A DNA stretch of 64,000 nucleotides from Sphingomonas populi (GTDB taxonomy: Bacteria; Pseudomonadota; Alphaproteobacteria; Sphingomonadales; Sphingomonadaceae). The stretch spans positions 28,254 through 92,253 of the forward strand of contig NZ_SGIS01000021.1 of NCBI RefSeq assembly GCF_004208535.1. The letters run 5' to 3'. The position numbers and the translations under genes were made by a program. The notes beneath the pieces are model-generated. The model saw only the letters and a program-made list of their open reading frames with translations. It was not told the origin of the DNA and did not search any database. Positions 17,616 to 26,395 of the stretch are shown one piece after another. Numbering within the stretch: the stretch's first letter is position 1; every line of letters starts with the position of its first letter.

Positions 17616-18134
17616 ATGAGCCCGGACCTCTATTACATCCCTTACGAGACCTTCCTCGGTGATGTCCGCGCGGTCGCGGCGCGCGTTTCGGCGGACGATT
17701 GGAAGCCCGATTTCGTGATCGGCATCGGGCGTGGCGGGCTGGTGCCGGCGGTGTTCATCTCGCACCAGCTCAACCTGCCGATGCTGTCGGTCGATCATTC
17801 CTCCAAGGTGCCGGGCTTCGCCGACGAGTTGCTACGCAAGGTCGCGGAGAAGAGCGCGGCCGGCGAGCGGCTGCTGTTCGTCGATGATATCAACGATAGC
17901 GGCGGCACGATCGCCTATATCCGCAAGCTGCTCGCCGAGACCGGCTGCGACAGCGGCAATCTGCGCTTCGCGGTGGTGCTGGACAATGTCCGTTCGCAGG
18001 CGCGGGTCGATTACCGCGCGGAGATGATTGACCGCGACAGCGACAAGCGCTGGTTCGTGTTCCCGTGGGAAGCGGTCGGCATGAGCGCGACGATCGTCGA
18101 GGAAGCGCTGTCGGTGCCGGAGCGGTTCGCCTGA
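17616..18134 (+). CDS. Purine-type phosphoribosyltransferase
   Basis: A 172-residue type I phosphoribosyltransferase. The PRPP loop is LLFVDDINDSGGT at about residues 88-100, with FVIGIGRGGLVPAVFISHQL earlier and a hood-like C-terminal region containing WFVFPWE. The size and DDIND form fit xanthine/hypoxanthine-guanine transferases rather than pyrimidine enzymes. It would convert imported bases to nucleotides with PRPP. It lies 68 bases after the LysR gene in the same direction and next to the purine uptake operon, which supports a salvage role. Which base it prefers cannot be told. Confidence 0.85.
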   Translation: MSPDLYYIPYETFLGDVRAVAARVSADDWKPDFVIGIGRGGLVPAVFISHQLNLPMLSVDHSSKVPGFADELLRKVAEKSAAGERLLFVDDINDSGGTIAYIRKLLAETGCDSGNLRFAVVLDNVRSQARVDYRAEMIDRDSDKRWFVFPWEAVGMSATIVEEALSVPERFA

Positions 18135-18142
18135 CACCCACC

Positions 18143-18218
18143 AACCGTTCGTGTCGAGCGCAGTCGAGACACCTGCGCTTGGGGCATGTCCCTCGACTTC
18201 GCTCGGGACGAACGGTTT
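18143..18218. repeat. Inverted repeat, probable terminator/REP
   Basis: AACCGTTCGTGTCGAGCG at 18143 onward is mirrored by CGCTCGGGACGAACGGTTT ending at 18218, with TCGAGAC/GTCCCTCGA inside. It lies between convergent genes (phosphoribosyltransferase and a small membrane protein) and could end transcription from both sides. Related palindromes recur near 39740-39950. Confidence 0.75.
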
Positions 18219-18228
18219 TAGGGCAGGC

Positions 18229-18537
18229 TTATCGCCGCCGCGTGACGAATGCCGCCAGCGCGACCGACGCGGCGATCGCGACCGCCGTCTCGCTCAGCGA
18301 ATGCGCGTTCCATTGCCACACCTCAAGCCCGGCATAGCCCGGCATGTTGGCGCGGCGGCCACCGCCGAATTGCTCGATCCATTGGTATTCGCGCTGCGTG
18401 ATCTCGCGCATGATGCATACCGCAGCGCCCGCGAAGCAGCCTAGCCACAGCGACGCCTTGGTGGAGGCGCCGAGCCAGCGGCCCAGCGCCCAGCACGCAA
18501 GCTGGATGCCGATCGCGACGGGAACATGGGCGAACAT
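18229..18537 (-). CDS. Small membrane protein of unknown function
   Basis: A 102-residue protein with about three hydrophobic segments (about 3-20, 28-44 and 83-98) separated by a polar loop containing REITQREYQWIEQFGGGRRANMPG. I do not recognise a named family. It should lie in the inner membrane. It ends at the palindrome before the phosphoribosyltransferase and lies 35 bases downstream of kdsA on the same strand, so it may be the last gene of a kdsA transcript. Coding is supported by composition and by the plausible helix pattern only. Confidence 0.6.
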   Translation of the reverse strand: MFAHVPVAIGIQLACWALGRWLGASTKASLWLGCFAGAAVCIMREITQREYQWIEQFGGGRRANMPGYAGLEVWQWNAHSLSETAVAIAASVALAAFVTRRR

Positions 18538-18572
18538 GCTGTCCTAACCTCCGCACGCGCAGGGTCGCATGG

Positions 18573-19427
18573 TCAGGCGACCAGCGCCTGCTCCTCGAAG
18601 CCGCCGTCTTTCACGATGGCATCGATCGCGAGCAGCCGCGCGAGCAGCGCTTCGAGCCGGTCGAGCGGCCAACTGTTCGGGCCGTCCGACATCGCATTGT
18701 CGGGGTCGGGATGGGTTTCCATGAACAGGCCGGAGATGCCCGCAGCGACGGCGGCGCGCGCCAGCACCGGCACATGCTCGCGCTGCCCGCCCGAGGTGGT
18801 GCCGCGTCCGCCGGGCAATTGCACCGAATGCGTCGCGTCGTAGACGACCGGGCAGCCGGTCTCGCGCATGATCGCCAGGCTGCGCATGTCCGAGACGAGG
18901 TTGTTGTAGCCGAAACTTGCGCCACGCTCGCACACCATGAAATCGGCGGCGACGCCTGCGCTCCCGGCCGCCGCGCGTGCCTTGGCGACGACATGCACCA
19001 TGTCGCCGGGCGCCATGAACTGCCCCTTCTTGATGTTGACCGGCTTGCCCGCAGCGGCGACCGCAGCGATGAAATCGGTCTGTCGCGCGAGGAAAGCCGG
19101 GGTTTGCAGCACGTCGACCACCTCGGCGACGGCGGGCACCTGGCTCTCGTCATGCACGTCGGTCAACACCGGCAACCCGGTTTCGGCGCGGACCTTTTCG
19201 AGAATGCGCAAGCCCTCCTCGATGCCGGGGCCGCGGAACGACGCCCCCGAACTGCGGTTCGCCTTGTCGAACGAACTCTTGTAGATCAGCAGAACGCCGA
19301 GCCGGTCGGCGATCGCGCGCAGCCGCGTTGCGGTCTCAAGCGCGAACGACTCGCTTTCGATCACGCAGGGGCCGGCGATGAAGAACATCTTCTGATTCGG
19401 ACCAATTTCTTGACCACACAGACGCAT
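18573..19427 (-). CDS. kdsA: 3-deoxy-8-phosphooctulonate (Kdo-8-P) synthase
   Basis: KdsA condenses arabinose 5-phosphate with phosphoenolpyruvate to form Kdo-8-phosphate. The 284-residue product has the full set of family blocks: [17 protein letters not shown] near the start, [72 protein letters not shown] and [17 protein letters not shown]. The cysteine in GPCVIESE suits either the metal-dependent or the metal-independent form and does not decide between them. The ATG at 19427 has GAGG six bases upstream. The gene is divergent from kdsD and kdsB, so the Kdo supply genes sit together here; a second copy elsewhere for lipopolysaccharide cannot be excluded. Confidence 0.96.
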   Translation of the reverse strand: MRLCGQEIGPNQKMFFIAGPCVIESESFALETATRLRAIADRLGVLLIYKSSFDKANRSSGASFRGPGIEEGLRILEKVRAETGLPVLTDVHDESQVPAVAEVVDVLQTPAFLARQTDFIAAVAAAGKPVNIKKGQFMAPGDMVHVVAKARAAAGSAGVAADFMVCERGASFGYNNLVSDMRSLAIMRETGCPVVYDATHSVQLPGGRGTTSGGQREHVPVLARAAVAAGISGLFMETHPDPDNAMSDGPNSWPLDRLEALLARLLAIDAIVKDGGFEEQALVA

Positions 19428-19583
19428 CACGACCTCATTAGGCTTGCCACGCGGGAAACTGTCTCTCAGGAACAACAGACGGTCGCGTATTGGGTCCCCT
19501 GCGCCGCGAAAGCGCTGGAAGTCAATGCGATGGCCTTATAGGACGACCGCGAGACGCTTAAAGCGCCGCCATTGGGGAATGTT

Positions 19584-20579
19584 ATGCCGGCGATTGCCAC
19601 CAGCGGAGCGGACGAACCCGGCCTGCTGTCCGCCCTGCGCACCACGCGCATCGAAATGGATGCGCTTCGCGCGCTGTCGGAGGCGTTGCATGTCGCCCCG
19701 CTCCGGCAAGGTTTCATCGCCGCCGTCAGCGCGATCAGCGGTCATGCTGGCCGGCTGATCGTCACCGGCATGGGAAAGAGCGGTCTCGTCGCGCGCAAGA
19801 TCGCCGCGACGATGACCTCCACCGGCACGCCGGCGCTGTTCCTCCACCCCGGCGATGCCAGCCACGGCGATCTCGGCACGATCGGCCACGACGACATCGT
19901 GCTGGCAATGAGCTGGTCGGGCGAGACCACCGAGCTTGGCGATATCATCGCCTATTGCCGCCGCTTCGGCGTCAAGCTGATCGTGGCGACCGCGCGCCCC
20001 GACAGCACTGCCGGGCGCGCCGCCGACATCTGTCTCGCGCTGCCGATGGTGCAGGAGGCATGCCCCAACCAGCTCGCGCCGACCTCCTCGACGACCGTGC
20101 AGGTCGTGCTGGGCGATGCGCTCGCGGTCGCGCTGATTGAGCGGCGCGGGTTCACCCGGTCCGATTTCCTAACCTTTCATCCCGGCGGCCGGCTCGGCGC
20201 GCAACTCGTCACCATCGCGCACCTGATGGCGCGTGGCGAGGAGGTGCCGGTGGTGCGGATCGGCGCGACGCTCCAGGACGCGATGATCGAGATGAGCCGG
20301 AAGCGGTACGGCTGCACCGCCGTCGTCGATGAGGCTGACCGTTTGATCGGCGCGTTCACTGACGGCGATCTGCGACGCAGCTTCGCCAACACACATCTCG
20401 GCAACGATATCCGCCACCATATGACTCAAACGCCGATCGTGATCACGCCCGAGACGCTGAGCTCGGACGCGCTGCGCATCCTCAACGAGAAGGCGGTCTC
20501 GGTGCTGTTCGTCTGCGAGGATGAGCGGCTGGTCGGCGTCGTCCATCTCCACGACATGCTGCGGGCCGGCGTTGCCTGA
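19584..20579 (+). CDS. kdsD: Arabinose-5-phosphate isomerase (KdsD/KpsF)
   Basis: A 331-residue enzyme converting ribulose 5-phosphate to arabinose 5-phosphate for Kdo synthesis. An N-terminal SIS domain shows VTGMGKSGLVARKIAATMTS, FLHPGDASHGDLG, SWSGETTEL and TFHPGGRLG. Two C-terminal CBS domains follow (about 205-260 and 270-331), with AVVDEADRLIGAFTDGDLRR. The gene overlaps kdsB and opens a tight run of Kdo/capsule genes, so it may be the capsule-dedicated KpsF form. The ATG at 19584 follows GGGGAA. Confidence 0.95.
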   Translation: MPAIATSGADEPGLLSALRTTRIEMDALRALSEALHVAPLRQGFIAAVSAISGHAGRLIVTGMGKSGLVARKIAATMTSTGTPALFLHPGDASHGDLGTIGHDDIVLAMSWSGETTELGDIIAYCRRFGVKLIVATARPDSTAGRAADICLALPMVQEACPNQLAPTSSTTVQVVLGDALAVALIERRGFTRSDFLTFHPGGRLGAQLVTIAHLMARGEEVPVVRIGATLQDAMIEMSRKRYGCTAVVDEADRLIGAFTDGDLRRSFANTHLGNDIRHHMTQTPIVITPETLSSDALRILNEKAVSVLFVCEDERLVGVVHLHDMLRAGVA

Positions 20580-21417
20580 CACGCGTGCGGACGAGGGCGC
20601 ACCGCCCGACCTGATCGTGATTCCCGCCCGCTACGGCTCGACCCGGCTGCCGGGCAAGCCGTTGGTGCCGATCGCCGGACGCACCCTGTTGTCCCGCGTC
20701 GTCGCGATCGCGCGTGAGGGCGCGGCGCGCGTCGGCAATGCCGAGGTGGTGGTCGCGACCGACGATCCGCGCATTCTCGACCATGCCTGTGACCTCGGCT
20801 GTGCGGCGGTGATGACCGACGCGGCGATCACGTCCGGGTCGGGTCGTGCCTGGGCGGTCGCACGCGGACGGACGGTGCCGCCGCCGATCGTCGTAAATCT
20901 GCAGGGCGATGCGCCGTTCGCAGCGCCCGATATGATCGCGGCGCTGATCGCGGCGCTGCGTGACTCACCGTGCGGGGTGGCGACGCCGGTCGTGCAGCTC
21001 GACTGGGCTGCGCTCGATGCTTTGCGCGCGCACAAGCTGATGTCGCCGTTCAGCGGCACGACCTGCGTGCGGCGCGCTGACGATCGCGCCTTGTGGTTCT
21101 CGAAGACCATCATTCCGGCGATCCGCGACGAGGCACGGCTGCGTGGTGCGAGCGGCGTGTCGCCGGTGTTCCGCCATATCGGCCTTTACGCCTATCGCTT
21201 CGCGGCGTTGCAACGCTTCGAGCAGACCAAGCCGACCCCCTATGAAGTGCTGGAGGGGCTAGAGCAGTTGCGCTTCCTCGAAACCGGTGAGGATATCCTC
21301 ACCGTCGCCGTCGCGCCGCCGCGCCATGCGATGTCGGGGATCGACACGCCCGAGGATGTTGCGATGGCAGAGCGGCTGATCGCCGAACATGGCGAGCCGC
21401 AGCTATCATGGACCTGA
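20572..21417 (+). CDS. kdsB: CMP-Kdo synthetase
   Basis: A 281-residue cytidylyltransferase activating Kdo with CTP. It shows VIPARYGSTRLPGKPL at the N-terminus (nucleotide loop), VVVATDDPRI, VNLQGDAPF (the metal aspartate site, Q-G-D) and a C-terminal GIDTPEDVAMAE. Lengths and motifs are those of KdsB/KpsU. The most upstream sensible start is a TTG at 20572 that overlaps the kdsD stop, suggesting translational coupling; this start is inferred from the N-terminal alignment alone. TSGSGR replaces the more usual THxSGT region (MTDAAITSGSGRAW), a small variation next to the sugar site. Confidence 0.93.
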   Translation: MPDTRADEGAPPDLIVIPARYGSTRLPGKPLVPIAGRTLLSRVVAIAREGAARVGNAEVVVATDDPRILDHACDLGCAAVMTDAAITSGSGRAWAVARGRTVPPPIVVNLQGDAPFAAPDMIAALIAALRDSPCGVATPVVQLDWAALDALRAHKLMSPFSGTTCVRRADDRALWFSKTIIPAIRDEARLRGASGVSPVFRHIGLYAYRFAALQRFEQTKPTPYEVLEGLEQLRFLETGEDILTVAVAPPRHAMSGIDTPEDVAMAERLIAEHGEPQLSWT

Positions 21418-22004
21418 TCGTCACGATCGTCCGCCACGGCAACACGTTCGAACCGGGCGAGCCACCACGCCGGATCGGCGCGCGCACCGATCTGCCGCTG
21501 GTCGCGAGCGGGCAGGCGCAGGCGAGGGCGCTGGGCGTGGCCTTGCAGGGGTTCGACCGCGCGCTGGCAGCGCCGCTGCTGCGTACGCGCGCGACCGCCG
21601 AGGCGATCCTCGCCGCGCAGCCCGATGCGCCCGTGGTCGAACACGCCGACTGGCTCACAGAGATCGATCACGGCCCCGACGAAGGCGCGACCGAAGATGC
21701 GGTGCTCGCCCGCATCGGCCACGACGCGCTCGCCGCCTGGGACGCCGAGGCGCGCGTACCCGACGGGTGGAGCGTCGATGCGGAGCGCCGGCTGGCGGGG
21801 TGGCGCGATCTGTGGGCACACGGGGCGGGCCGAGTGCTGATCGTCACCAGCAACGGCGCCGCGCGCTTCGCGCTTCGCTCGGACGCGGCGCTGTGGCCGC
21901 AGGCTGCTGCGCTGCCCACACTCAAGTTGCGCACCGGAGCTTACGGCGTGATCGTGCGCCGTGCAGACGGGCTGCATCTGCTTGATTGGGACCGGCGACC
22001 GTGA
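21408..22004 (+). CDS. Histidine phosphatase family protein
   Basis: A 198-residue phosphoglycerate-mutase-like phosphatase. The catalytic RHG motif is IVRHGNTFEPGEPP at residues 7-20, LVASGQAQARALG follows, and TSNGAARFA late in the protein carries the region where the second catalytic histidine is normally found in related enzymes (here N-G). The gene starts inside the end of kdsB and lies in the Kdo run, so it could serve as a Kdo-8-phosphate or other sugar phosphatase; the usual KdsC is of the HAD fold and is not seen in this window. That role is a guess from location. The loss of the second histidine in SNG should be checked, since it might affect activity. Confidence 0.85.
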   Translation: MDLIVTIVRHGNTFEPGEPPRRIGARTDLPLVASGQAQARALGVALQGFDRALAAPLLRTRATAEAILAAQPDAPVVEHADWLTEIDHGPDEGATEDAVLARIGHDALAAWDAEARVPDGWSVDAERRLAGWRDLWAHGAGRVLIVTSNGAARFALRSDAALWPQAAALPTLKLRTGAYGVIVRRADGLHLLDWDRRP

Positions 22005-22076
22005 TGCGGCGCTTGCATCGTCGCTGCGCTTCCCCGAAAGCGCCGGTCATGATCCGCGTGCGTCTCGCCTGACCTT

Positions 22077-23654
22077 ATGGACGCGCCGCTGCTTCGCGCG
22101 CCCCCGTTTCCGGGGATCGACGCCGCCGTGACGCGATCAGGCGCCGCGACGCCAGAGACGCTCACGCCGGCAGCGATCGACCACCTGTTCAACGCTATAA
22201 GAGCAGCCCGCGTAGGCGGGACGTTCTGGGCACGGCCGGTCGAGCGGGGTGACGAGACGGTGATCGTGCGCGCCAGCGCTGCGCCGGCAGACGTGGCCGA
22301 TGCGCTGTTGGTCGATCCGGCGGCGGCGGTCGATCCGTGGTCGCTGCTCGACGGGGAATCGATGCTGGTCGCGCATGGCGACGATGAATGGCTAGCGCTC
22401 GCGATCATCGCGGGATGCCAGGTGCGGATTCTCTCCGCCGGTCGCTTCGGCATGCCGGGCGACGACCTGCCGACGCTACGCCGCCGCGTCGCCGGCACCC
22501 TCGCGGGCACGCGCTACCGCGACCCATATACGGGCGAGGATGCCACGCTCGACGCGACGATCGCGCTGCTCGGTGCGTGGCGGCGCATCTTCACCGCCAA
22601 CCGCACCATCGTCGCAGGCTGCGGCTTTAGTTGGTGGAAGCGGCGCGAGATCGCGCGCTTCCTGTGGACGCCCGAGCACCCCTTGCGCTTCTTCCGTTCC
22701 GAACGCGCGGCGCTGGCGTATGCCGAGCGGCGGCGCGGTGCGCTGGCGGTGTGGCCGTCGCGCGTTTCGGCGGCATTGGTCGCGGACGCGGCGGCGCGCG
22801 GGGTGCCGCTGGTGCGGGTCGAGGACGGCTTCGTGCGCTCGGTCGGGCTGGGCAGCAACCTCGTGCCGCCGTCCTCGATCGCGGTCGACCGGATTGGCAT
22901 CCATTATGATCCTGCGCATCCGAGCGACCTCGAAAGCCTGCTCGCAAACGCGGATTTCGCGCCCGATATGCTCGCCCGCGCGGCGCGGCTGCGCGAGACG
23001 ATCGTCAGGGCCGGGATCAGCAAATATGGTCAGGACGCCGCGCAGCCCGCGCCGGAGCGCGATGGCAACCGCCGCCTCGTGCTGGTGGCGGGGCAGGTAG
23101 AGGACGATATGTCGGTGCGGCTCGGCGGGGCGGGACTGGCGAGCAATCTCGAAGTGCTGCGGCGTGCGCGCTTGCTCGAACCCGATGCGGAAATCTGGTT
23201 CCGCCCGCACCCCGATGTTGATGCCGGCCACCGTGTCGGCGCCGTGCGCGATACCGATGCGCTGCTCCACGCCGACCGGATCGTGCGCGGTGGCGGCATG
23301 GCGCCGCTGCTCGACACGGTCGATGCGGTCCATGTCCTCACCTCGCTGACCGGGTTCGAGGCGCTGCTGCGCGGGTGCGAGGTGACCTGCCACGGCGTAC
23401 CGTTCTACGCGGGCTGGGGCCTAACGCGCGATCTCGCCGCCGTGCCCGACCGGCGCGGTCGCGCGCTGACGCTCGACGCGCTCGTCGCCGGCGTGCTGAT
23501 CGCCTATCCGCGCTACCTTGATCCGGTGACCGGGCTGCCCTGCGCGCCCGAGGTGCTGATCCGCCGCATGGAAGGCGGCGTAGCGCACAACCGGCTCGGC
23601 TGGGTCAGCCGGCTCAAGCAGGTGCAGGGCCGCTTGGTGAGGCGCCGGCCATGA
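22077..23654 (+). CDS. KpsC-like capsule beta-Kdo transferase, one-domain form
   Basis: A 525-residue protein. From about residue 180 on it matches the KpsC/KpsS-type domain, including FSWWKRREIARFLW, VRVEDGFVRSVGLGS, AGQVEDDMSVRLGG, WFRPHPDVDAGHR, VHVLTSLTGFEALLRG, PFYAGWGLTRD and YPRYLDPVTG. Normal KpsC has two such domains making the beta-Kdo linker on the lipid anchor of group 2 capsules. Here the first 170 residues are a shortened stretch that keeps only YRDPYTGEDATLD-type sequence, the normal junction between the two domains. The protein therefore looks like KpsC with a reduced N-terminal half. It sits after kdsD-kdsB and before a glycosyltransferase, overlapping it. Confidence 0.85.
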   Translation: MDAPLLRAPPFPGIDAAVTRSGAATPETLTPAAIDHLFNAIRAARVGGTFWARPVERGDETVIVRASAAPADVADALLVDPAAAVDPWSLLDGESMLVAHGDDEWLALAIIAGCQVRILSAGRFGMPGDDLPTLRRRVAGTLAGTRYRDPYTGEDATLDATIALLGAWRRIFTANRTIVAGCGFSWWKRREIARFLWTPEHPLRFFRSERAALAYAERRRGALAVWPSRVSAALVADAAARGVPLVRVEDGFVRSVGLGSNLVPPSSIAVDRIGIHYDPAHPSDLESLLANADFAPDMLARAARLRETIVRAGISKYGQDAAQPAPERDGNRRLVLVAGQVEDDMSVRLGGAGLASNLEVLRRARLLEPDAEIWFRPHPDVDAGHRVGAVRDTDALLHADRIVRGGGMAPLLDTVDAVHVLTSLTGFEALLRGCEVTCHGVPFYAGWGLTRDLAAVPDRRGRALTLDALVAGVLIAYPRYLDPVTGLPCAPEVLIRRMEGGVAHNRLGWVSRLKQVQGRLVRRRP

Positions 23655-24841
23655 GCGACGTGATTCTCGATCTGTCGCGGCTGGTGTCGCGGGTGCGGCA
23701 CCATACGCCGTCGGGGGTCGACCGTGTCGAGATGGCCTATGCGCGGGGATTGCATGCTCGGTACGGGGACCGGCTGCGCTTCGCGATCGTCCATCCGGTC
23801 GGGCGCTACGGTCGGCTACCCAACGCCAAGGCGCTGCACTTCCTCGACATGCTGGAAGCGCGCTGGGCGCTTGAGGACGGCGATGCCAAGCCGCGGTCGA
23901 TCGCGAGCGTGCTGCCGGCACTGGTCGATCTGTTGCCCGAAGCGCCGCGTCCCGTGCCGGGTAGCGTCTATGTGCAGGCCTCGCCGCATCACCTCACCAA
24001 ACCCGATCTGGTGCGGCGTATCCTCACGCGCGAACAGGCGCGCTTCCTGTGCCTCGTCCATGATCTGATCCCGATCGACTATCCCGAATATGCCCGGCCG
24101 AACGGCGCCGCGCTCCATCAGCGCCGGATCGAGACCATCGCCGCGCTCGCGGATGGCGTCATCGTCAATTCTGCCGCCACCGGCCAATCGATGCGGCCGT
24201 GGCTGGAGAAGGCGGGGCGGGATGTCCCAACGCATGTCGCGCTGCTTGGTACGCATGACATGCCGTTGGCGCCGACTCCTGAACCCGTCCCAGCCGATCC
24301 CTATTTTCTCTGCGTCGGCACGATCGAGCCGCGCAAGAACCATCTGCTGCTGCTCAACCTGTGGCGCGCGATGGCCGAATCGCTGCCGGCGAGCGCAGTG
24401 CCACGCTTGGTCATCGTCGGGCGGCGCGGATGGGAGAACGAGCAGGTGATCGACATGCTCGAACGCTGCCCCGCGCTGGTCGGCCATGTCGAGGAGCGTA
24501 ACGGCTGTTCCGACGGCGCCCTGCGCGATCTGCTGCGCGGCGCGCGCGCGCTGCTGCTGCCCTCATTCGCGGAAGGGTTCGGCATGCCGGTGACGGAGGC
24601 TTTATCGGTCGGCACGGCGGTGATCTGCAGTGATCTGCCCGCCTTGCGCGAAGCCGGCGGCGATGCGCCCGACTTCATCGATCCGCTCGACGGCCCCGGC
24701 TGGCGTGCGGCGATCCTCGACCATTATCGCGGTGGACCGCTTCACACCGCACAACGGGAGCGTCTGTCGGGATGGCTGGCGCCCACCTGGGAAGACCATG
24801 TCGCCATCCTGTGCAGCGCGATCGAAGCGCTGCGACGGTAA
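23651..24841 (+). CDS. GT4-family glycosyltransferase
   Basis: A 396-residue GT-B glycosyltransferase. The C-terminal nucleotide-sugar half contains YFLCVGTIEPRKNHLLLLN at about 217-235, VIVGRRGWENEQV, and LLLPSFAEGFGMPVTEALS, where the E-x7-E-like acid pair falls. The N-terminal half begins VILDLSRLVSRVRHHTPSG, typical of WbdA/WsaF-like mannosyl or rhamnosyl transferases. It begins with an ATGA overlap on the kpsC-like stop and is the last of five overlapping genes starting at kdsD. It probably adds a sugar during capsule or exopolysaccharide assembly; donor and acceptor are not readable. Confidence 0.9.
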   Translation: MSDVILDLSRLVSRVRHHTPSGVDRVEMAYARGLHARYGDRLRFAIVHPVGRYGRLPNAKALHFLDMLEARWALEDGDAKPRSIASVLPALVDLLPEAPRPVPGSVYVQASPHHLTKPDLVRRILTREQARFLCLVHDLIPIDYPEYARPNGAALHQRRIETIAALADGVIVNSAATGQSMRPWLEKAGRDVPTHVALLGTHDMPLAPTPEPVPADPYFLCVGTIEPRKNHLLLLNLWRAMAESLPASAVPRLVIVGRRGWENEQVIDMLERCPALVGHVEERNGCSDGALRDLLRGARALLLPSFAEGFGMPVTEALSVGTAVICSDLPALREAGGDAPDFIDPLDGPGWRAAILDHYRGGPLHTAQRERLSGWLAPTWEDHVAILCSAIEALRR

Positions 24842-24844
24842 GCG

Positions 24845-25456
24845 TCAGCGCTTCTTGGTGGGAACCTCGGTGCCGAACACGCGGTCCCAGAAGATCGCGG
24901 TGATCGCGAAATTGCCTTCCTGCTTGGCGTAATGATGCCGGATATGGTGCTTGCGCAACTGGCGCAGCACCGGCGCGCGCATCGGGAATTGATGGCAGGC
25001 GTAGTGTACGCTGTCGTACACCACATACCCGATGCCGAAGCCGAGGAAGATCACCGATCCCGCCGGTCCGAACGCCGCGTACAGCAACGCCCACACCCCG
25101 CACGAGATCGTCACGCTGACGATCGGCGGCATGATGTTACGCATCCCGTCATTGGGGACGATGTGGTGGTTGCCGTGGGTCAGGAAGATCAGCCACTGAC
25201 CGAATTTCGAGCGCAGCTTGAGGTGGAAAATGAAGCGGTGCATCGCATATTCGAACAGCGACCAGATCAGCAGCCCTGCCGCGACGAGTGCCACGGAGGG
25301 AAGGAAGCTTGCCACGCCCCAACTCGCCCGTAATGCGATCGCGAGAAAAACGGCCCATGTCGCGGCGAATGAGAGCGGCGAAATCAACGTAAAGCGTTCG
25401 AGCAGATCGTTCTGGAACAGCCTGACGCGGGGGGGACTGGACCCGGGCTTCATCAT
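24845..25456 (-). CDS. Fatty acid hydroxylase / sterol desaturase superfamily protein
   Basis: A 203-residue membrane di-iron hydroxylase. Its histidine boxes are HRFIFH, HGNHH, HYACHQ and HHIRHH, with two or three hydrophobic hairpins between. The pattern follows the fatty acid 2-hydroxylase branch (FA2H/Scs7-like) rather than carotenoid enzymes. Sphingomonads carry 2-hydroxy fatty acids on their sphingolipids, so hydroxylating that chain is a natural role, inferred from biology and family. It is convergent with the glycosyltransferase before it, with only three bases between them. The start is one of two adjacent methionines (25456 or 25453); longer in-frame starts up to 25594 lack support. 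Confidence 0.85.
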   Translation of the reverse strand: MMKPGSSPPRVRLFQNDLLERFTLISPLSFAATWAVFLAIALRASWGVASFLPSVALVAAGLLIWSLFEYAMHRFIFHLKLRSKFGQWLIFLTHGNHHIVPNDGMRNIMPPIVSVTISCGVWALLYAAFGPAGSVIFLGFGIGYVVYDSVHYACHQFPMRAPVLRQLRKHHIRHHYAKQEGNFAITAIFWDRVFGTEVPTKKR

Positions 25457-25622
25457 TGACAGTTTCGCTCTTCCCGGATCGACGCGTACACGTTCGGATT
25501 GTATGGGCACTGCCGGGCGTCCGCTGTCAAGTTGCGATGCAGCAAAAACCCGTCGATATGCATTGGTCCAGAGCCGAATGCACAAAAGCAACACTTCCCA
25601 ATATCAATAGCATGACAGGTCC

Positions 25623-26393
25623 ATGACGCCGCCGCACCACATTCTCATCACGGGCGCGTCGGGTGGTCTCGGAAGCGCGCTGGCGCGGCACTATGCAGCG
25701 CCGGGTCGCCGCTTGCTGTTGTGGGGGCGAGACGCGGCGCGTCTTGAGGCGGTTGCCGTGGCGTGCCGTGCCACCGGCGCGACCGTGGCGATCCGTATGC
25801 TCGATCTTTCCGACAGCGCGGCGGCAGTCGTCGCGCTGGAAACGGACGATGCGGCGCGCGCGATCGATCTCGCGATCTTCGCGGCGGGGCTGGGCGATAC
25901 CCGCGCACCGGGCGCGCTGGTTGAGGATGCCGCGCAGATCGTGCGACTCGGGCTTGTCGATTTCGTTACGCCATCGGCGATGGCGGCGGCGCTTGCCGAC
26001 CGCATGGCGCGGCGCGGGGGCGGGGGGATCGTGCTGGTCGGATCGGCCGCTGCCTTCCATGCCTTGCCGTTCGCGGCGGGCTATTCGGGCGCGAAGGCGG
26101 GGCTGGCGCGCTTCGCCGAGGCATTGCGGATCGGCGTGAAGCCGCACGGTGTCCGCGTCACGCTCGTTTCGCCCGGCTTCATCGATACCGCAGCGGGACG
26201 GCGCACGCCCGGTCCCAAGCCGTTCCTGATGCAGCCTGCCGAAGCGGCCGCGCGAATCGCGCATGCAGTGCAGCAGGAGCGCGCGCATGCGATCCTGCCG
26301 TGGCCGTTCGCGCTGCTGCGCTGGTTCGACCGGCTATTGCCCGCTGTCTTGCGTGACCGGCTGTTGCTGAGCCTCACGCCGCCGGATCGCTAA
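25623..26393 (+). CDS. Short-chain dehydrogenase/reductase
   Basis: A 256-residue classical SDR. The cofactor loop is ILITGASGGLGSALA at residues 8-22, IFAAGLGD marks the strand-4 region, VGSAAAFHALPFAAGYSGAKAG gives the S-Y-K active-site set (Y in AGYSGAK), and VSPGFIDT follows. Such enzymes in capsule or lipid loci often reduce keto sugars or acyl chains. Here it stands between a lipid hydroxylase and a lipoteichoic-acid-synthase-like gene; the intact motif set predicts activity, but not substrate. The start ATG at 25623 follows ACAGG. A role in making sphingolipid (3-ketosphinganine reduction) is worth testing, since this SDR sits beside the hydroxylase. Confidence 0.9.
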   Translation: MTPPHHILITGASGGLGSALARHYAAPGRRLLLWGRDAARLEAVAVACRATGATVAIRMLDLSDSAAAVVALETDDAARAIDLAIFAAGLGDTRAPGALVEDAAQIVRLGLVDFVTPSAMAAALADRMARRGGGGIVLVGSAAAFHALPFAAGYSGAKAGLARFAEALRIGVKPHGVRVTLVSPGFIDTAAGRRTPGPKPFLMQPAEAAARIAHAVQQERAHAILPWPFALLRWFDRLLPAVLRDRLLLSLTPPDR

Positions 26394-26395
26394 CG

